A DNA stretch of 64,000 bases from positions 4,031,311 through 4,095,310 of the forward strand of contig CM067349.1 in NCBI GenBank assembly GCA_034190875.2, read 5' to 3'. Origin of the DNA: Urechis unicinctus. Its lineage: Eukaryota; Annelida; Polychaeta; Xenopneusta; Urechidae. Position 1 is the stretch's first letter. Each line of letters opens with the position of its first letter. The position numbers were made by a program, and so were the translations under genes. The notes beneath the pieces were generated by a model, which was not told where the DNA came from, did no database searches, and worked only from the letters and a program-made list of their open reading frames with translations. Below are positions 42,641-53,360 of this stretch, piece after piece.

Positions 42641-43621
42641 ACAAGTGACCGCGGTACTAACTGAGGTTATCCTACTGTTTCGTCTACACCACACTACACT
42701 GCTCTGAATACACAGTCTTGCCTGCTCAATGCGCAATAACAAACGCCATCACAACTTGATAATGCAGCTCACGTTTTCCTAATTTCGGATCTTTTTGCTG
42801 AAGTCACACCTTAAAACAAATATATAGAATATAAGAGGAGGGTCATTCGTGTATCACAATTGCTCCTAGAGGCGACAGAAAGCCACAAAACCCTAGGTTT
42901 TATACGACCAAGTGTGGTTTATGATATATTCATCACATTGCGCCTGTACCTGGCGCACCTTGAGAACACAGTCTAATCCTGCTCCGGCTAATTATATTTA
43001 TTGACAGCTGGGTGCTTACGACGTTTTGTGGTAGCTCAATAAGCAGCTATCATAAACAGCCGCTACCTCCCTTAACGTATTGTTCACAGTCCTCGTCTTT
43101 GCATCATGTCTAGTTTGCACCGTTTGGTGTGAACATTAAGATGGCCCACTTATTACTGATGGAAGCAAATAACGTTTTAGTTTGTCAATCCTGTCTGATC
43201 TAATGCATTACCCTTCGTGGTGACTGTGTTAACGAATATGCCCAGGCTGGCACACCTGTCAGTGTTGTGTGAAAAAAGGCAACAAGACATAGTTTGCAGA
43301 CATATAAGTGGCATTATCATTGTTCAGATATCCTTTTGTTCAAATATGGCACACTCTGATCGATGACGCGTTGCTTAGATGTAATGATATGTATCTTATC
43401 GTTGAAGGTTGTTCAATATAATATCTGCCTTACTTGTATTTAGATATAATTGTACCTTAAAATGCACGCAAATCAACGCTAAGCGGTATCACAAATTTCG
43501 ATGCTTATTACGACTGACAAAGGCCATAGATTATATATGTCAAATATATTAGCTATGTCTATATAATTCAATGTTACATGCCTTACTATATCTGCTTGAT
43601 GATTTAACGTCGCTTATTACA
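42640..43621 (+). repeat. Block M, copy 3, left half
   Basis: Aligns with 28,800-29,640 and 33,890-34,670 and is cut by the transposon at 43,622. The right half resumes at 47,260. Confidence 0.65.
43619..43621. repeat. Target-site duplication ACA (left)
   Basis: ACA directly before the terminal TAGCGGGG; the same ACA follows the other end at 47,260-47,262. Keeping one ACA makes the joined flank exactly as long as the aligned unfilled sites at 29,628-29,666 and 34,661-34,681. Confidence 0.8.
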
Positions 43622-43853
43622 TAGCGGGGAGGGAATATGTGAGTATTTTAAAAATCGTGCACTTTGTGACAACTTTTTTAAACTTTGCATGGTGTTAGGT
43701 ATGGATATGACCTTTTCAAAAACCACCGCACACAAGTTGGTGGAGGCCCCTGGTGGCCGTTATGCACAAAATCCAAGATGGCCGCCACTGGGAACTGAAA
43801 AGGCAATATCTCGGCTCATATTAAGAGCAGAACCTACTGTGATACCACTTTTC
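43622..43853 (+). repeat. Left terminal inverted repeat
   Basis: About 232 bp. Outer TAGCGGGG is exact in both ends; the next ~25 bp differ by indels and substitutions. From AAAAATCGTGCAC inward to GATACCA the two arms differ by only one base and one indel in about 190 bp. Confidence 0.95.
43745..43786. promoter_or_regulatory. CTCF-like and YY1-like words in the left TIR
   Basis: GGCCCCTGGTGGCC at 43,745-43,758 is, on the minus strand, close to the CTCF core consensus (CCACCAGGGGGC type). CCAAGATGGCCGCC at 43,773-43,786 is one substitution from the classic YY1 word CAAGATGGCGGC. These are sequence resemblances only; host factors and binding are unknown. Confidence 0.3.
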
Positions 43854-45862
43854 CATTCAAGTATGAAGATTGAAGACGCACAAGAATAGCCCTGCTTCGA
43901 TTCATCATGAGTGACGAAGATCCCTTCGAAATTCCATGTAATACAAGACAAGACACAGACTGGGAATTGTGTTGCTTGTGTCAAGAAAAAGCTGGAAGGG
44001 ACCTGCGACACCCTTATAAGAAAATTTTTTATCATGCTGCATATCAAACCCTTGAAGATGAACTGAAAGCTTTTGTAGACAATGATATCCCTTTACCTCT
44101 TGGGGTCAATTTGCAGTGCTTAGATGATGGTTCGGGGATCGCCTCCACAATGCTGAAAAATGAAGCTAAATATCACAACGGGTGTCGAGGACATTTCCGT
44201 TCACATAACCTTCAGCGTGCTGTAGAGAAGCGTACAAGAGAAGATTCAGATGGCGAGGACTTCACTCCCAAAAAAACTCGTTCTAGTTTTAGTGCGTCGC
44301 TTGATCGGAAAAACATTCAGTGAGTCTATTGTGAAACGTTTCAAAAAGACAGTGATGAGACAATCCACAGAGAACGTAGTCAAGACTGCAGCCAGAACCT
44401 CTGCAAATGGGCTATAGAGTCTAAGAACTGGGTGGTACATGCACGCTTGAACACTGCAAGTGATGCAGAGGCTGGGTATGTGCATTATCACATATCCTGT
44501 TATACAAAGCTGAAGAACGAGGCCCGTGCAGCTGTGAACAAATCATCAAATGCAGAGACAAGTTACGCCAGGCAGCAATACGACCCCTTGGTATTTGCTC
44601 AACTTGCAGCATTTGTGCAGTTCAATAACTCTGCGTTCAAGCTTGCTGACCTGAGGTAACTGTACGATCGACGTTTGGTCCAACTGGAATCTGACTGGAT
44701 TGGATCATATGTACATCCGACGAGGTTCAAAGAACATATATTACAGAAGCTAGGACCTGATTGGTCTGAATACACAGAAGGTCGTGAAATTTACATCTCT
44801 CACAAATAGACAGTTGGTGCTGCTCTAGCACAGGCATCTCGCATTCATGTGAGTGATGAAGAGGCACAGAAAATTGTTGAAGTGGGTCTCATGTTGCGTC
44901 AACACATTCTTCAGGAACAGAAGCGTTTTAATGGATCATTCGACCCGAGTTGCCTCAGTGAGCCAGTCAGTAAGCCTCTGTTGACCCTTCTGGACGTCCT
45001 TCTCGAAGGCTCAAGCTCTATTGAGGATAAAGTAGCAGAGGACCAGGCTAGCATCAGTGCCAGATTCAGAGTCGCCTGCACTATATCTCAGCTGATATGC
45101 AGCAATGCTGCTAAACAATCAAGCAGTGCCCTTACCCTTTGCCAGAAGAAGAAGAGAGAAACACCATTTCCTCTCTATGTGGGATTGAAACTACATGCAA
45201 GCGCTCGTCAAAAAGGCACCATAAATACTTTCCATGCAATGGGTGTGGCCGTATCATATGACCGGGTCATGGAAGTTAGGAAGGGACTAGCGATTTGCTG
45301 AAGATGGTGTTGTTTTGCCTTCAAACATCAAGCGTGGATTATTCACCACTGGAGCAGTTGACAACATTGATGAGTCTGGCCGCACTGAGCTTCATGGTAC
45401 TGCCATTTCACTGACAAACCATCTCACTCATGAAAACACTGGGATCTGTCCTCCAGCTCTCAGACTTGATGCTCCTGAAAACGCCACTGTCCATCTCCCT
45501 GAAGACTTTGCCATTGTGCCATACGTTGACGAATACGCTGGAGAAATCACTCTTTCCACATTGCCCGATGGATCAGCTCTGCCAACATTCACAACAAATC
45601 CTCGGTCAGGAGTACCTGATGATTCATGGCTTAACCACGTCCGCAACGTTACAACTCAAAATAATGGAAAACTTCAAGAAATGCCAGTTACATACTCTGG
45701 ATTTTATTCCCATTGCCAGCAAGCAGAAGATATCCGACCACGAGCCACGGTCGGTGTCTTCCCCATCTTCGAGGAAAGCTTCGGTCGGGAAGCAAGTCGG
45801 ATATCTTGGGTTGTCTTCCAGGGATGCCTGGTCCGGGACGAACTCCAGCAGCTAGAGAAGCT

Positions 45863-46620
45863 TCTGTAGTTGTGCTCGACATGGCTGCAGTAGTCCACAT
45901 CATCAAGCCCCAACGGGCCAGCGTGTTTGGCGAGTACACAGAAATGCAATTGCTTCCGTACTTAGAGAGCCACATGATGGACAGAACAACAAGAGTGGAT
46001 GCCATCTTGGACACATATACAGAGACAAGTCTCAAGTCCCAAACTAGGATCAAACGGGGTGGGACTGCATCACGCAGAACACGAGTCTCAGACAAGATAC
46101 CTATACCCAAAGGAGCTCAATGGCAGTTGTTCCTCAAGGATAGTCAAAACAAAGATGAGCTTTTCCAGTTCATCAGTCTGGAACTGCAAAGGATCATAGT
46201 CAATTCACAGAACCATCTGTTGACATCAAAGGCTGATATCGTACTCACCAATAAGCCTACAGACTTATCAGATTTGTCTCCATGTCGACAAGAGGAAGCT
46301 GACACACGGATGATGCTCCACTTCACTTACGCCATGCTGCTGATCAGGGTCATACACAGGCGTACCTCAGGACGGTAGATAGTGATGTTGTAGTGTTGAC
46401 CATCCACTTCTTCCACGACCTAGGACTCTCAGAGCTCTGGATTGGATTCGGGTCAGGAAAAACATACAAAGACATTCCAATCCACCATATCTCAGATATG
46501 TTGGGACTGCAGCGTTGTCAAGCTCTGCCCTTCTTCCATGCTTTCACAGGCTGTGATGTTGTGTCTTCCATGATGGGTATCGGCAAGAAGACTGCATGGA
46601 ATGCATGGGTTAACTTTCCT
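45863..46620 (+). other. XPG/FEN1-type nuclease core of the transposase
   Basis: Every landmark of the FEN1/XPG metal-binding fold appears in order. VLDMAAVVH has an Asp at 45,878-45,880, like FEN1 D34. ILDTY...LKSQTRIKRG has an Asp at 46,010-46,012, like FEN1 D86. EEADTR at 46,292-46,309 corresponds to E158/E160. DSD at 46,378-46,386 corresponds to D179/D181. HAFTGCD at 46,537-46,557 has the D233-like Asp. GIGKKTAW at 46,576-46,599 sits where FEN1 has its helix-hairpin-helix. Distances (about 28 codons from E to DSD, 57 from DSD to GCD, 7 to GIG) are close to those of FEN1. All acidic residues survive, though the frame shifts between EEADTR and DSD. Confidence 0.8.
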
Positions 46621-46746
46621 GAGGTCACCACCACATTCACTGCCATCACTCAAGACCCAGCCAGTCTGACGCTTGATTCTCTCCATATGAGATGTCTGGA
46701 GCGCTTGACAGTACTTATGCTTAAGGCTTGCTCGCTGCTCCTCCAA

Positions 46747-46836
46747 TGCGGGTGTGTGGTTGCCTGTCAGGGTAACTGCAAGTGTCATCGAGCTGGACTC
46801 CATTGCAGCCCATTGTGCAAGTGCGAAGGGGGCTGC
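46747..46836 (+). other. CXC-type cysteine-rich tail
   Basis: Nine cysteines in about 30 residues (CGC, AC, NCKC, HC, LCKC, GC), resembling CXC/Tesmin-type zinc clusters that bind DNA. It directly follows an abruptly shortened segment, which suggests a deletion has brought it close to the nuclease core. The frame ends with TGA at 46,858-46,860. Confidence 0.8.
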
Positions 46837-47037
46837 ACTAACAATGAAAGTGAAATGTGATGTTCATGTAACTTGATAAAAATCATAAAAAACACAAACT
46901 CAGAACTCATCTTGGTATGTGGCCAATATATGGTCATTTATATGTAAATTGGTCATAAACATAGCATTTATACGTGAAAAGTAAATGGAAACTTTAAAAT
47001 TACTTCAGAAACGTATTTCTCGACCTTATAAACCCTA

Positions 47038-47259
47038 GAAAAATGGTATCACAGTAGGTTCTGCTCTTAATACGAGCCGAGATATTGCCTTTTCAGTTCC
47101 CAGTGGCGGCCATCTTGGATTTTGTGCATAACGGCCACCAGGGGCCTCCACCAACTTGTGTGCGGTGGTTTTTGAAAAGGTCATATCCATACCTAACACC
47201 ATGCAAAGTTTAAAAAAGTTGTCACAAGTGCACGATTTTTTTGAATCCCCACCCCGCTA
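47038..47259 (-). repeat. Right terminal inverted repeat
   Basis: Reverse complement of the left arm, ending CCCCGCTA. About 222 bp, slightly shorter than the left arm because of indels near the outer end. Confidence 0.95.
47105..47146. promoter_or_regulatory. CTCF-like and YY1-like words in the right TIR
   Basis: Mirror copies of the left-arm words: GGCGGCCATCTTGG at 47,105-47,118 and GGCCACCAGGGGCC at 47,133-47,146. The CTCF-like words in the two arms therefore point away from each other. Confidence 0.3.
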
Positions 47260-47400
47260 ACACCTGAAAGCAAATCACCACAGTATTCATGCAAGATCCT
47301 GCCCGCAATCCACAGCAGTAAGAAACTAAGAGAGCGTTGAAGCCAATTATCCACGTCATCAATTTAACATGAAAGCAAACCATGACGTATTATTCCGCGC
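47260..47400 (+). repeat. Block M, copy 3, right half, with ACA duplication
   Basis: Begins with the right ACA (47,260-47,262) and continues as the counterpart of 29,638-29,750. CACAGTATTCATGCA aligns with CTACAGTATTCATACA, and CCACGTCATCAAT with CCACATCATCAAT. Confidence 0.75.
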
Positions 47401-50400
47401 GATGAATGGTTTATTGTCCTACATGTTCGTCATTATTTCAGTAAATTAACCCATTTCCTTCAATTTAAAGACAACAGCAATCTGCTAATGGCGACATCAA
47501 ACCTAAACCTTATGATGATGGAAGCAAATACCACGATCCGATTGCCATTACTACCATTGTTCTGAATCGTTACCAGGTTTAGCATTGCCTACCGAATTTA
47601 TTGTAGTTACTACTAACAGAGTCAAAGAGATCTACAACTTCCAAGGGTGATGAACAAATCTGCATACTAAGTGTTCATTTCAACAAGTTCTTTCCATATT
47701 GCCATTCGCACATTTCCTGCAATTAATAGGGTGTACAAAACTACCATACAGCAAACAGCAAACACATATTCTCCAATATACTCGCATTAAGAACGGTATT
47801 TCCAGCCACGTGCAAAGATTATATCACTTAATGCTATCAAGTACCGATGTCTTTCTATATTTTAGTTCATAATCTAGCGTTGAAGTCTGATGATGGTGCC
47901 TGGTAAAAGTGGAGCCTATGAGGTACATCGTTTAATCGCTTTTAAAAATGTATTAAGTACTCATTACTACGATTTAATGGTCCATTTTACCTACGTTCAC
48001 CTTGGAAGGGCCTCACTGGCCGTAATTTTATTTTCACATTATGATGGCACCCCACGCTTTGTTAAATGATTGCACTTGAACTTGATCGTCATAAAATATC
48101 TGTACCATGAGTGCGAAATAAATGCTATTATTATTATAAGTCTTTTTCAATGAATGTCATGGCTTCTATATTCCGTCGTACGCTGTGCTTTATAGTTTTT
48201 CTCTGAGGAGAATCAGAGTCAGCCAAATTCATGCGACTGCAGCAGGTCGCCGTATCGCTCACCTTTGCAATACAATGTTGCAGAACACTTTGGAATAAAG
48301 CTAATAAGTTCCGGTGTGGAACTATATAGCTATTCGACAACTGATAGACGTCACTGACTGAGAGCATTTTCATGAGTGAAACTGTCACAATAAATTCTTC
48401 TCACATCTAATATGAACTGAGCCGTATGTCTTCTTTAATATTAATGTCGTATTAGGATTCGTCAGTGAGAATCAAAAACGTCAAGGTGAGGTTATGTGGC
48501 CCCTATGTACGAAGGACTGATACCGCTGGTATACAAAGCCTTTGTTGATCTATATTAATGCAGTGACATCAAGTTGATTCCCATTAATATAACTACGCTC
48601 TCGAGACACTCGCTAGTGCAGTCATCGATGCAATCACGATAACGGGTCTACACACCATTCATTAAAACAAGAGGGATAGTAAAACACGGGTAGCTTCAAA
48701 TGACGTTTTGGATTAAACATATTCAATATTGTAACGCGTTTCGCCTTGTATATAATTGATCCAGACAATATTCGATCATAAATCATAAATTAAATTCTGG
48801 TTTATTGTTTCCGTTGACTGCCACTCACTATCTGTTTTCGGACGACAATCCCATATCATCAATTAATGGTTCCCATGGAACACTATGTAGGGTGTATAGG
48901 ATTAGTGTTACTCAAACGTAACGCAACAGCAGCTGGCAAGGAACGTAGACTGCATGAGCGTAGGAAATAATATTATCAGTGTAGAATATTGCAGTTGTAT
49001 GAGTGAGATGCCTTGCAGGGAATGAAGAATGCTTAACCCCATTACCGCACCGCTTTTACGTGTACATATTATTCTGCGCTGTAACATTAAACATTTGCCA
49101 CTTTTGCTTTTATGTGCTACACAGCATCAAATTGATGGTGACATGTACCTCACACTAGGTTATCGCGGCATCCCATAACACGATCCAATTTCCATAACGA
49201 CCCAGGTTCTAAATTGTTGCCGGTTTTGCATTGCATATCCGAAACATTGTTGCTTTTATTCACGGAGAAAACTTCCCTCACGACTACCGAAATGTTCAGC
49301 CTGAAATATTTTTGGCAGTAAACCCTTAGGGTATATTCTATACGGTTTTTATGGGTCAACAATATGCTTTATGGCTTGTCGTTGGTAGTAGCGTGGTTTA
49401 TCAATATGTCATGATGTAGCAGCAGCATTGTGACAGCGCCGAAGGGTAGCCACAGAAGAGGAGTGTCGGTGTGCATTGTCATATCATGACATTATTAGCG
49501 TCCGGTTATCAGTTATAATTGTTTAGAAAAAAAATCTGAAATAATAGTTAATAAAAATATGGCGCTTGGCAATACCAGTAATGTCAATCGTACTTTATAT
49601 ATTGTACAGTATAGAAACAAACATGCATTAGGTTACAGAAAGATCAGAGCAATTGATGACACCGTTAGAATTAAACACCTAGGGATATCTTCTAGTCTCA
49701 TCCAATGTCACTGGGCACTGTATAGGCCGGTGTAATCCCCTATAAAACTGTATTGGTACATTTCAATGGACTTTGTGTAAATCTTCGCTGGTTAAGAGAC
49801 AAATAGATCAATGATTGAATCAAAAATTAAGTTTACCATACTCAGACGCTGTCCGTTGATGACAAACTTTCCTGAGGTGATCTGAATCGCAAATATGCAA
49901 CTGCAGCTGAAGACATGTTGAATACTTAAATGTCCTATTAAAACTAATGCGCGGTTGTTTCGTATGCTGTGATTTATGGACTCTGAGGAGATGTGAATCA
50001 TGTGCAGCCAGATACATGGGACTCTTATGGGTAGCCCTATTGCTTAATATCCCATTAAAATGCTGCAGAGCAAGTGGGAATAAAGTAAAAATATCTGTGC
50101 CGTGCTATATAGCTATTGAGCATCTGATAGGGAGCAATGACCAAAAGTATCAACAGGTCATCCTCCGTGTCTTGTGTGCATGTAAACAAGCAAGCAAAGT
50201 ATTTGATCTTTACTGGCTCGGCAATCAGACCCCCAGGTAGCTGTACAATACATCATCATCATAACGCCAGAACTTGCCGTCCCTGACATATGGTCTATTG
50301 CACACAATATAGCTATGCTCTCTTCATACTCTCCAATATATCAATAAATACATTCATGAGCTGTTATCGTTATATGACGTGGCGGGTAAATAATAGATCC

Positions 50401-50830
50401 ATGAAGTCAGGAAATGTATTATTATGTCATTGAATGCGATGAAGCAACCCCTTAAGCTAATATCACCGATTTATTGGATTTGTGTTTGATCATATCAAAC
50501 GCCTTTGTTGAATCTGTCCGCGTCATTGCTTGCAAATGGATTAAGATTAAGGTAAGAACTAAGATCCCATATTGTTACCTTAATCTGTCGTTTTAAGATC
50601 TAACACGAAATATAACATCTCTCTCATGACAGCTAAGTCTGTATGCTTACAGACTCTGGGTGACGGGCCGAGGGTAGTGTGGTTGATGTATATACTACTT
50701 CAACCAGCTCTAGCGTCTCCACAAAACTCCATTTGGAATGGCACCCATTAGACACCGCTGTTAAAACACGAACTAAATAAGCATCCGGCCAAGGATAAGC
50801 ATTATGTTGATGTCTATGACCTTTAGCCGA
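47400..50830 (+). repeat. Fragments of block F, no gene
   Basis: No gene is supported. Two short F fragments can be seen: 48,130-48,400 (GTCATGGCTTCTATATTCCGTCGTA type words, then TTTTTCTCTGAGGAGAATC) and 49,940-50,290 (CTCTGAGGAGATGTGAATCA; TGCTGCAGAGCAAGTGGGAAT, matching 57,658). The rest is unassigned AT-rich sequence. Confidence 0.55.
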
Positions 50831-50831
50831 G

Positions 50832-51192
50832 AATGTTTGAAATAAATAACATGGCGTGTTTAAAATGAGTAACAGGGAGTGTTTAAAATGAGTAACATGG
50901 AGTGTTTACAATGAGTAACAGGGAGTGTTTAAAATGAGTAACAAGGAGTGTTTAAAATGAGTAACGGGGAATATTGGAAATGAGTAACAGGAGGTGTTTA
51001 AAATGAGTAATGGGGATTATTTAAAATGAGTAACAGGAAATGTCTAAAATGAGTGATGGGAAGTGTTTAAAATGTGTAACGGAGAATATTTAGAATGAGT
51101 AATAGGAAGTGTTTTAAATGAGTAACGGAGAATGTTAAGAATGAGTAACAGGAAGTGTTTGAAATTAGTAACAGAGTGTTTAAAATGAGTAA
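50832..51192 (+). repeat. 23-bp minisatellite
   Basis: About 15-16 copies of a ~23-bp unit close to GTGTTTAAAATGAGTAACAG plus GGA, with substitutions in most copies. It starts from a single unit-like sequence (GAATGTTTGAAATAAATAAC) inside an N-type fragment and seems to have expanded from it. The minus-strand frame across it is an artefact. Confidence 0.93.
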
Positions 51193-53360
51193 AAGTAATA
51201 ACTACGGAACATAAACAACACCTAACAAAAAGCAACGTTTCTGTCACACAAATGATGGGTACAACACCTACGAGTAAGAAAATCAATACAAAGTGTGATT
51301 ATCTATTTAAATGCTTACTATTACAAGGACACAGTGTTCCAGCTGCTATTTTTTCCCTTACGCCACCGATTGCACGCGTTTGTAAACGCAATGGGTCATC
51401 AATAGTATAGCCAATATCTCTCTAGGTATAAGTCCAAAATTTCAGCAAAGTAGAGTCGTCCAAACCATACATTCTGAAACAGCCTTAACCCAAGGAGTGA
51501 AATAGCCTCATAGATAACTTCATGCAATAAATTAATTCCTAGCACAAATACACCATTGCCATATATGACCTCATACCGCTAAGATAGAAATTCGAATCTA
51601 TGCGTTAACTTGCCTCAAGAATAAATTCGTGCACTAAATATATTTCATAAATACTCTTGTTCAGAAGAAAGTCCATTCTCCTCTAAGTAAAAATAGATCT
51701 CATCTCATGCATAATTTAAGCTGGAAGTGTGATAATTATCTAATTGCACCTTACATGATATGTACTAGTGCTTCATCTTCTGAAAAAAAACTCACATGTT
51801 TCCATTTGTAGTCAGCAAAAAACACTGCTTTAGTAACAATGCTTGCTGAGTAGGTTGATGTTTTCGTTTGCATTGCATTATTTTATCACTTTTTATGTTG
51901 ATAATTATTATCTATTTGCGTGGGACAAAAATTACAAAGCATTGCTAAATTGAGCTTCATATGAATTAACAATAATTCTAAACACAACTGTTATAAACAT
52001 TGTGCTAGTTCTTGCGATCGAGCCCTAAACCAAATTATTCAGCATACATATAATATGATATTCATCTTAGCATAAATTGCATCGGTTGCTTAAATGCTAT
52101 TCAACTGATTCCTGTTGGTTAATATGAGGTCCAGCACCTCGTATGGTTTTTTATTATCATTTTATAGTAAGCCTTTAAGCACGTAAAACACTGACTAATA
52201 AGATATTGCCTCCCTTTAAAGCCTATCTGTAGACATTTCTTAAAACTGTGCATATCGGACATAGAATCATGAAATGTACGTACTACCAAAATGGTCGATG
52301 TTAGCGTTAATGCTTGCAAATGCAAATAGATTAAGGGTAAATACAGCATTCAAGAAACGCTATCTTATTCTGTATATTGTCAGATTGAGGAACAGCAACA
52401 AAAACATCGACTGGCCGAGTCGCATTAGGCCATGTGCGCATAATGTGTATACTTTTTTAATCATCTCCAGCGTCTTAAGAAAACGCCGTATGTTTTATAT
52501 GCCACAGTATATATAGCAGGCTTATTTATAGAAATTGGGCGTTGAATTCAGATGCGTTATATTAGTTTTACTCGGTATACAGCAGGCTAGGTAAGAGCAA
52601 GGTCGGATTATCTGCTGACAGCCTTGTAATTATACCCTTGGGTATATATTCTCGTCTTAGCCAGTGATACTGAACTCCAGATGAACTTACATATCGCTTA
52701 TGATTATGGTGTATTTCAGACGTGCGTTAAATCACTTTTTCCAGTAAACTACTTACCATTCCTTGCTGTATTTGGTGGTAAGCTATATTCTCTGAGCTGA
52801 TGTAAATTGGCTTTACAAATATGTGGCTGCCGATGCCATGATTACTCGATATCCTACGTAAAAAAGCCCCTTTCAAAACAATCTGCTGTTGTTGCTAAGA
52901 TATTTGTGTTTGCGAAAGATTCAACTCATGAAGGATAAATATGATAGGTTATACACCGATTGAAATTGCTTGTAATATCGCCCCCCTTGCAATACAGCAA
53001 GCAGTTGGTGGCGATATCATTCCTACACAAGGAGACGGTGGCATAAAATAACGCGATCTATTAAGACCCAAGTTGTTGGTTGGCAGTTATTTTATTGCAT
53101 ACTCAAAATATAATCTTTATCATTCGAGGAGGCCAATCCTTCACAACTATAATGGGTAATATGCAAATCTGCATTCTAAGCGTTTATCCTCAAACGTTAA
53201 TTTAGGTTATCCTCAAACATCAATTTAGGGCAATAAACCTCCAGACCACATTACAGTGAGTTCATATTAGCTAGCCGTCAGCAATTGGGCGGAATCGTCT
53301 CTTGGTAGCAGAATGATTTATCAATACTGCATGAAATAGCTGCCTTGCATTGTTGATGTT
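51193..53360. other. No recognised gene
   Basis: AT-rich, with an N-like fragment at 52,290-52,370 and a 22-bp direct repeat (TATCCTCAAAC...AATTTAGG) near 53,190-53,230. No coding evidence. Confidence 0.5.

Larger units (their letters stand above)
43907..46860 (+). pseudogene. Academ-like transposase with XPG/FEN1-type nuclease domain
   Basis: It would act in the nucleus, cutting DNA at the element's ends. The ATG at 43,907 follows the left TIR by 53 bp. Order: a first Cys/His module (CCLC 43,970-43,981; HNGC 44,174-44,185); a second (YC 44,327-44,332; HYHISC 44,483-44,500); a conserved middle segment (HGTAISLTNH near 45,400); the nuclease core; and a CXC tail ending at 46,860. Breaks: TGA 44,321-44,323, probably replacing a zinc-binding Cys; TAA 44,657-44,659; TAG 44,807-44,809; a frameshift near 45,287-45,293; a frame change with probable loss of about 1 kb near 45,780-45,860; a frameshift near 46,330; and a probable deletion near 46,720-46,745. 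Intact relatives, as I recall them, are about 900-1,000 residues. The family resemblance is strong; the superfamily name is a recalled assignment. Confidence 0.85.
43622..47259 (+). mobile_element. 3.6-kb XPG-nuclease DNA transposon, Academ-like, defective
   Basis: A 3,638-bp element with ~225-bp terminal inverted repeats beginning TAGCGGGG, flanked by ACA, inserted in a block M copy. It encodes one degenerate protein on the plus strand with two Cys/His modules, an XPG/FEN1-type nuclease core and a nine-cysteine CXC tail. As known from the literature, Academ is the cut-and-paste superfamily whose transposase contains an XPG-like nuclease, with 3-4-bp duplications; both traits fit. I see no helicase, so within Academ it would belong with the helicase-free lineage. 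Three in-frame stops, at least two frameshifts and two probable internal deletions make it non-autonomous. Confidence 0.85.

Noticed and set aside
43760-46803. Minus-strand frames of 60-140 codons inside the transposon
   Set aside because: They are antisense shadows of the plus-strand protein and show no motif of their own.
43622-47259. Tc1/mariner assignment from a TA at each end
   Set aside because: The ends can be read as TA-flanked, but the unfilled paralogous sites match only with a 3-bp ACA duplication, and the protein is an XPG-type nuclease, not a DDE transposase.
51044-51286. Minus-strand hydrophobic frame of 80 codons
   Set aside because: It runs through the 23-bp minisatellite; the apparent Lys/His/Ser/Leu repeats mirror the DNA repeat.
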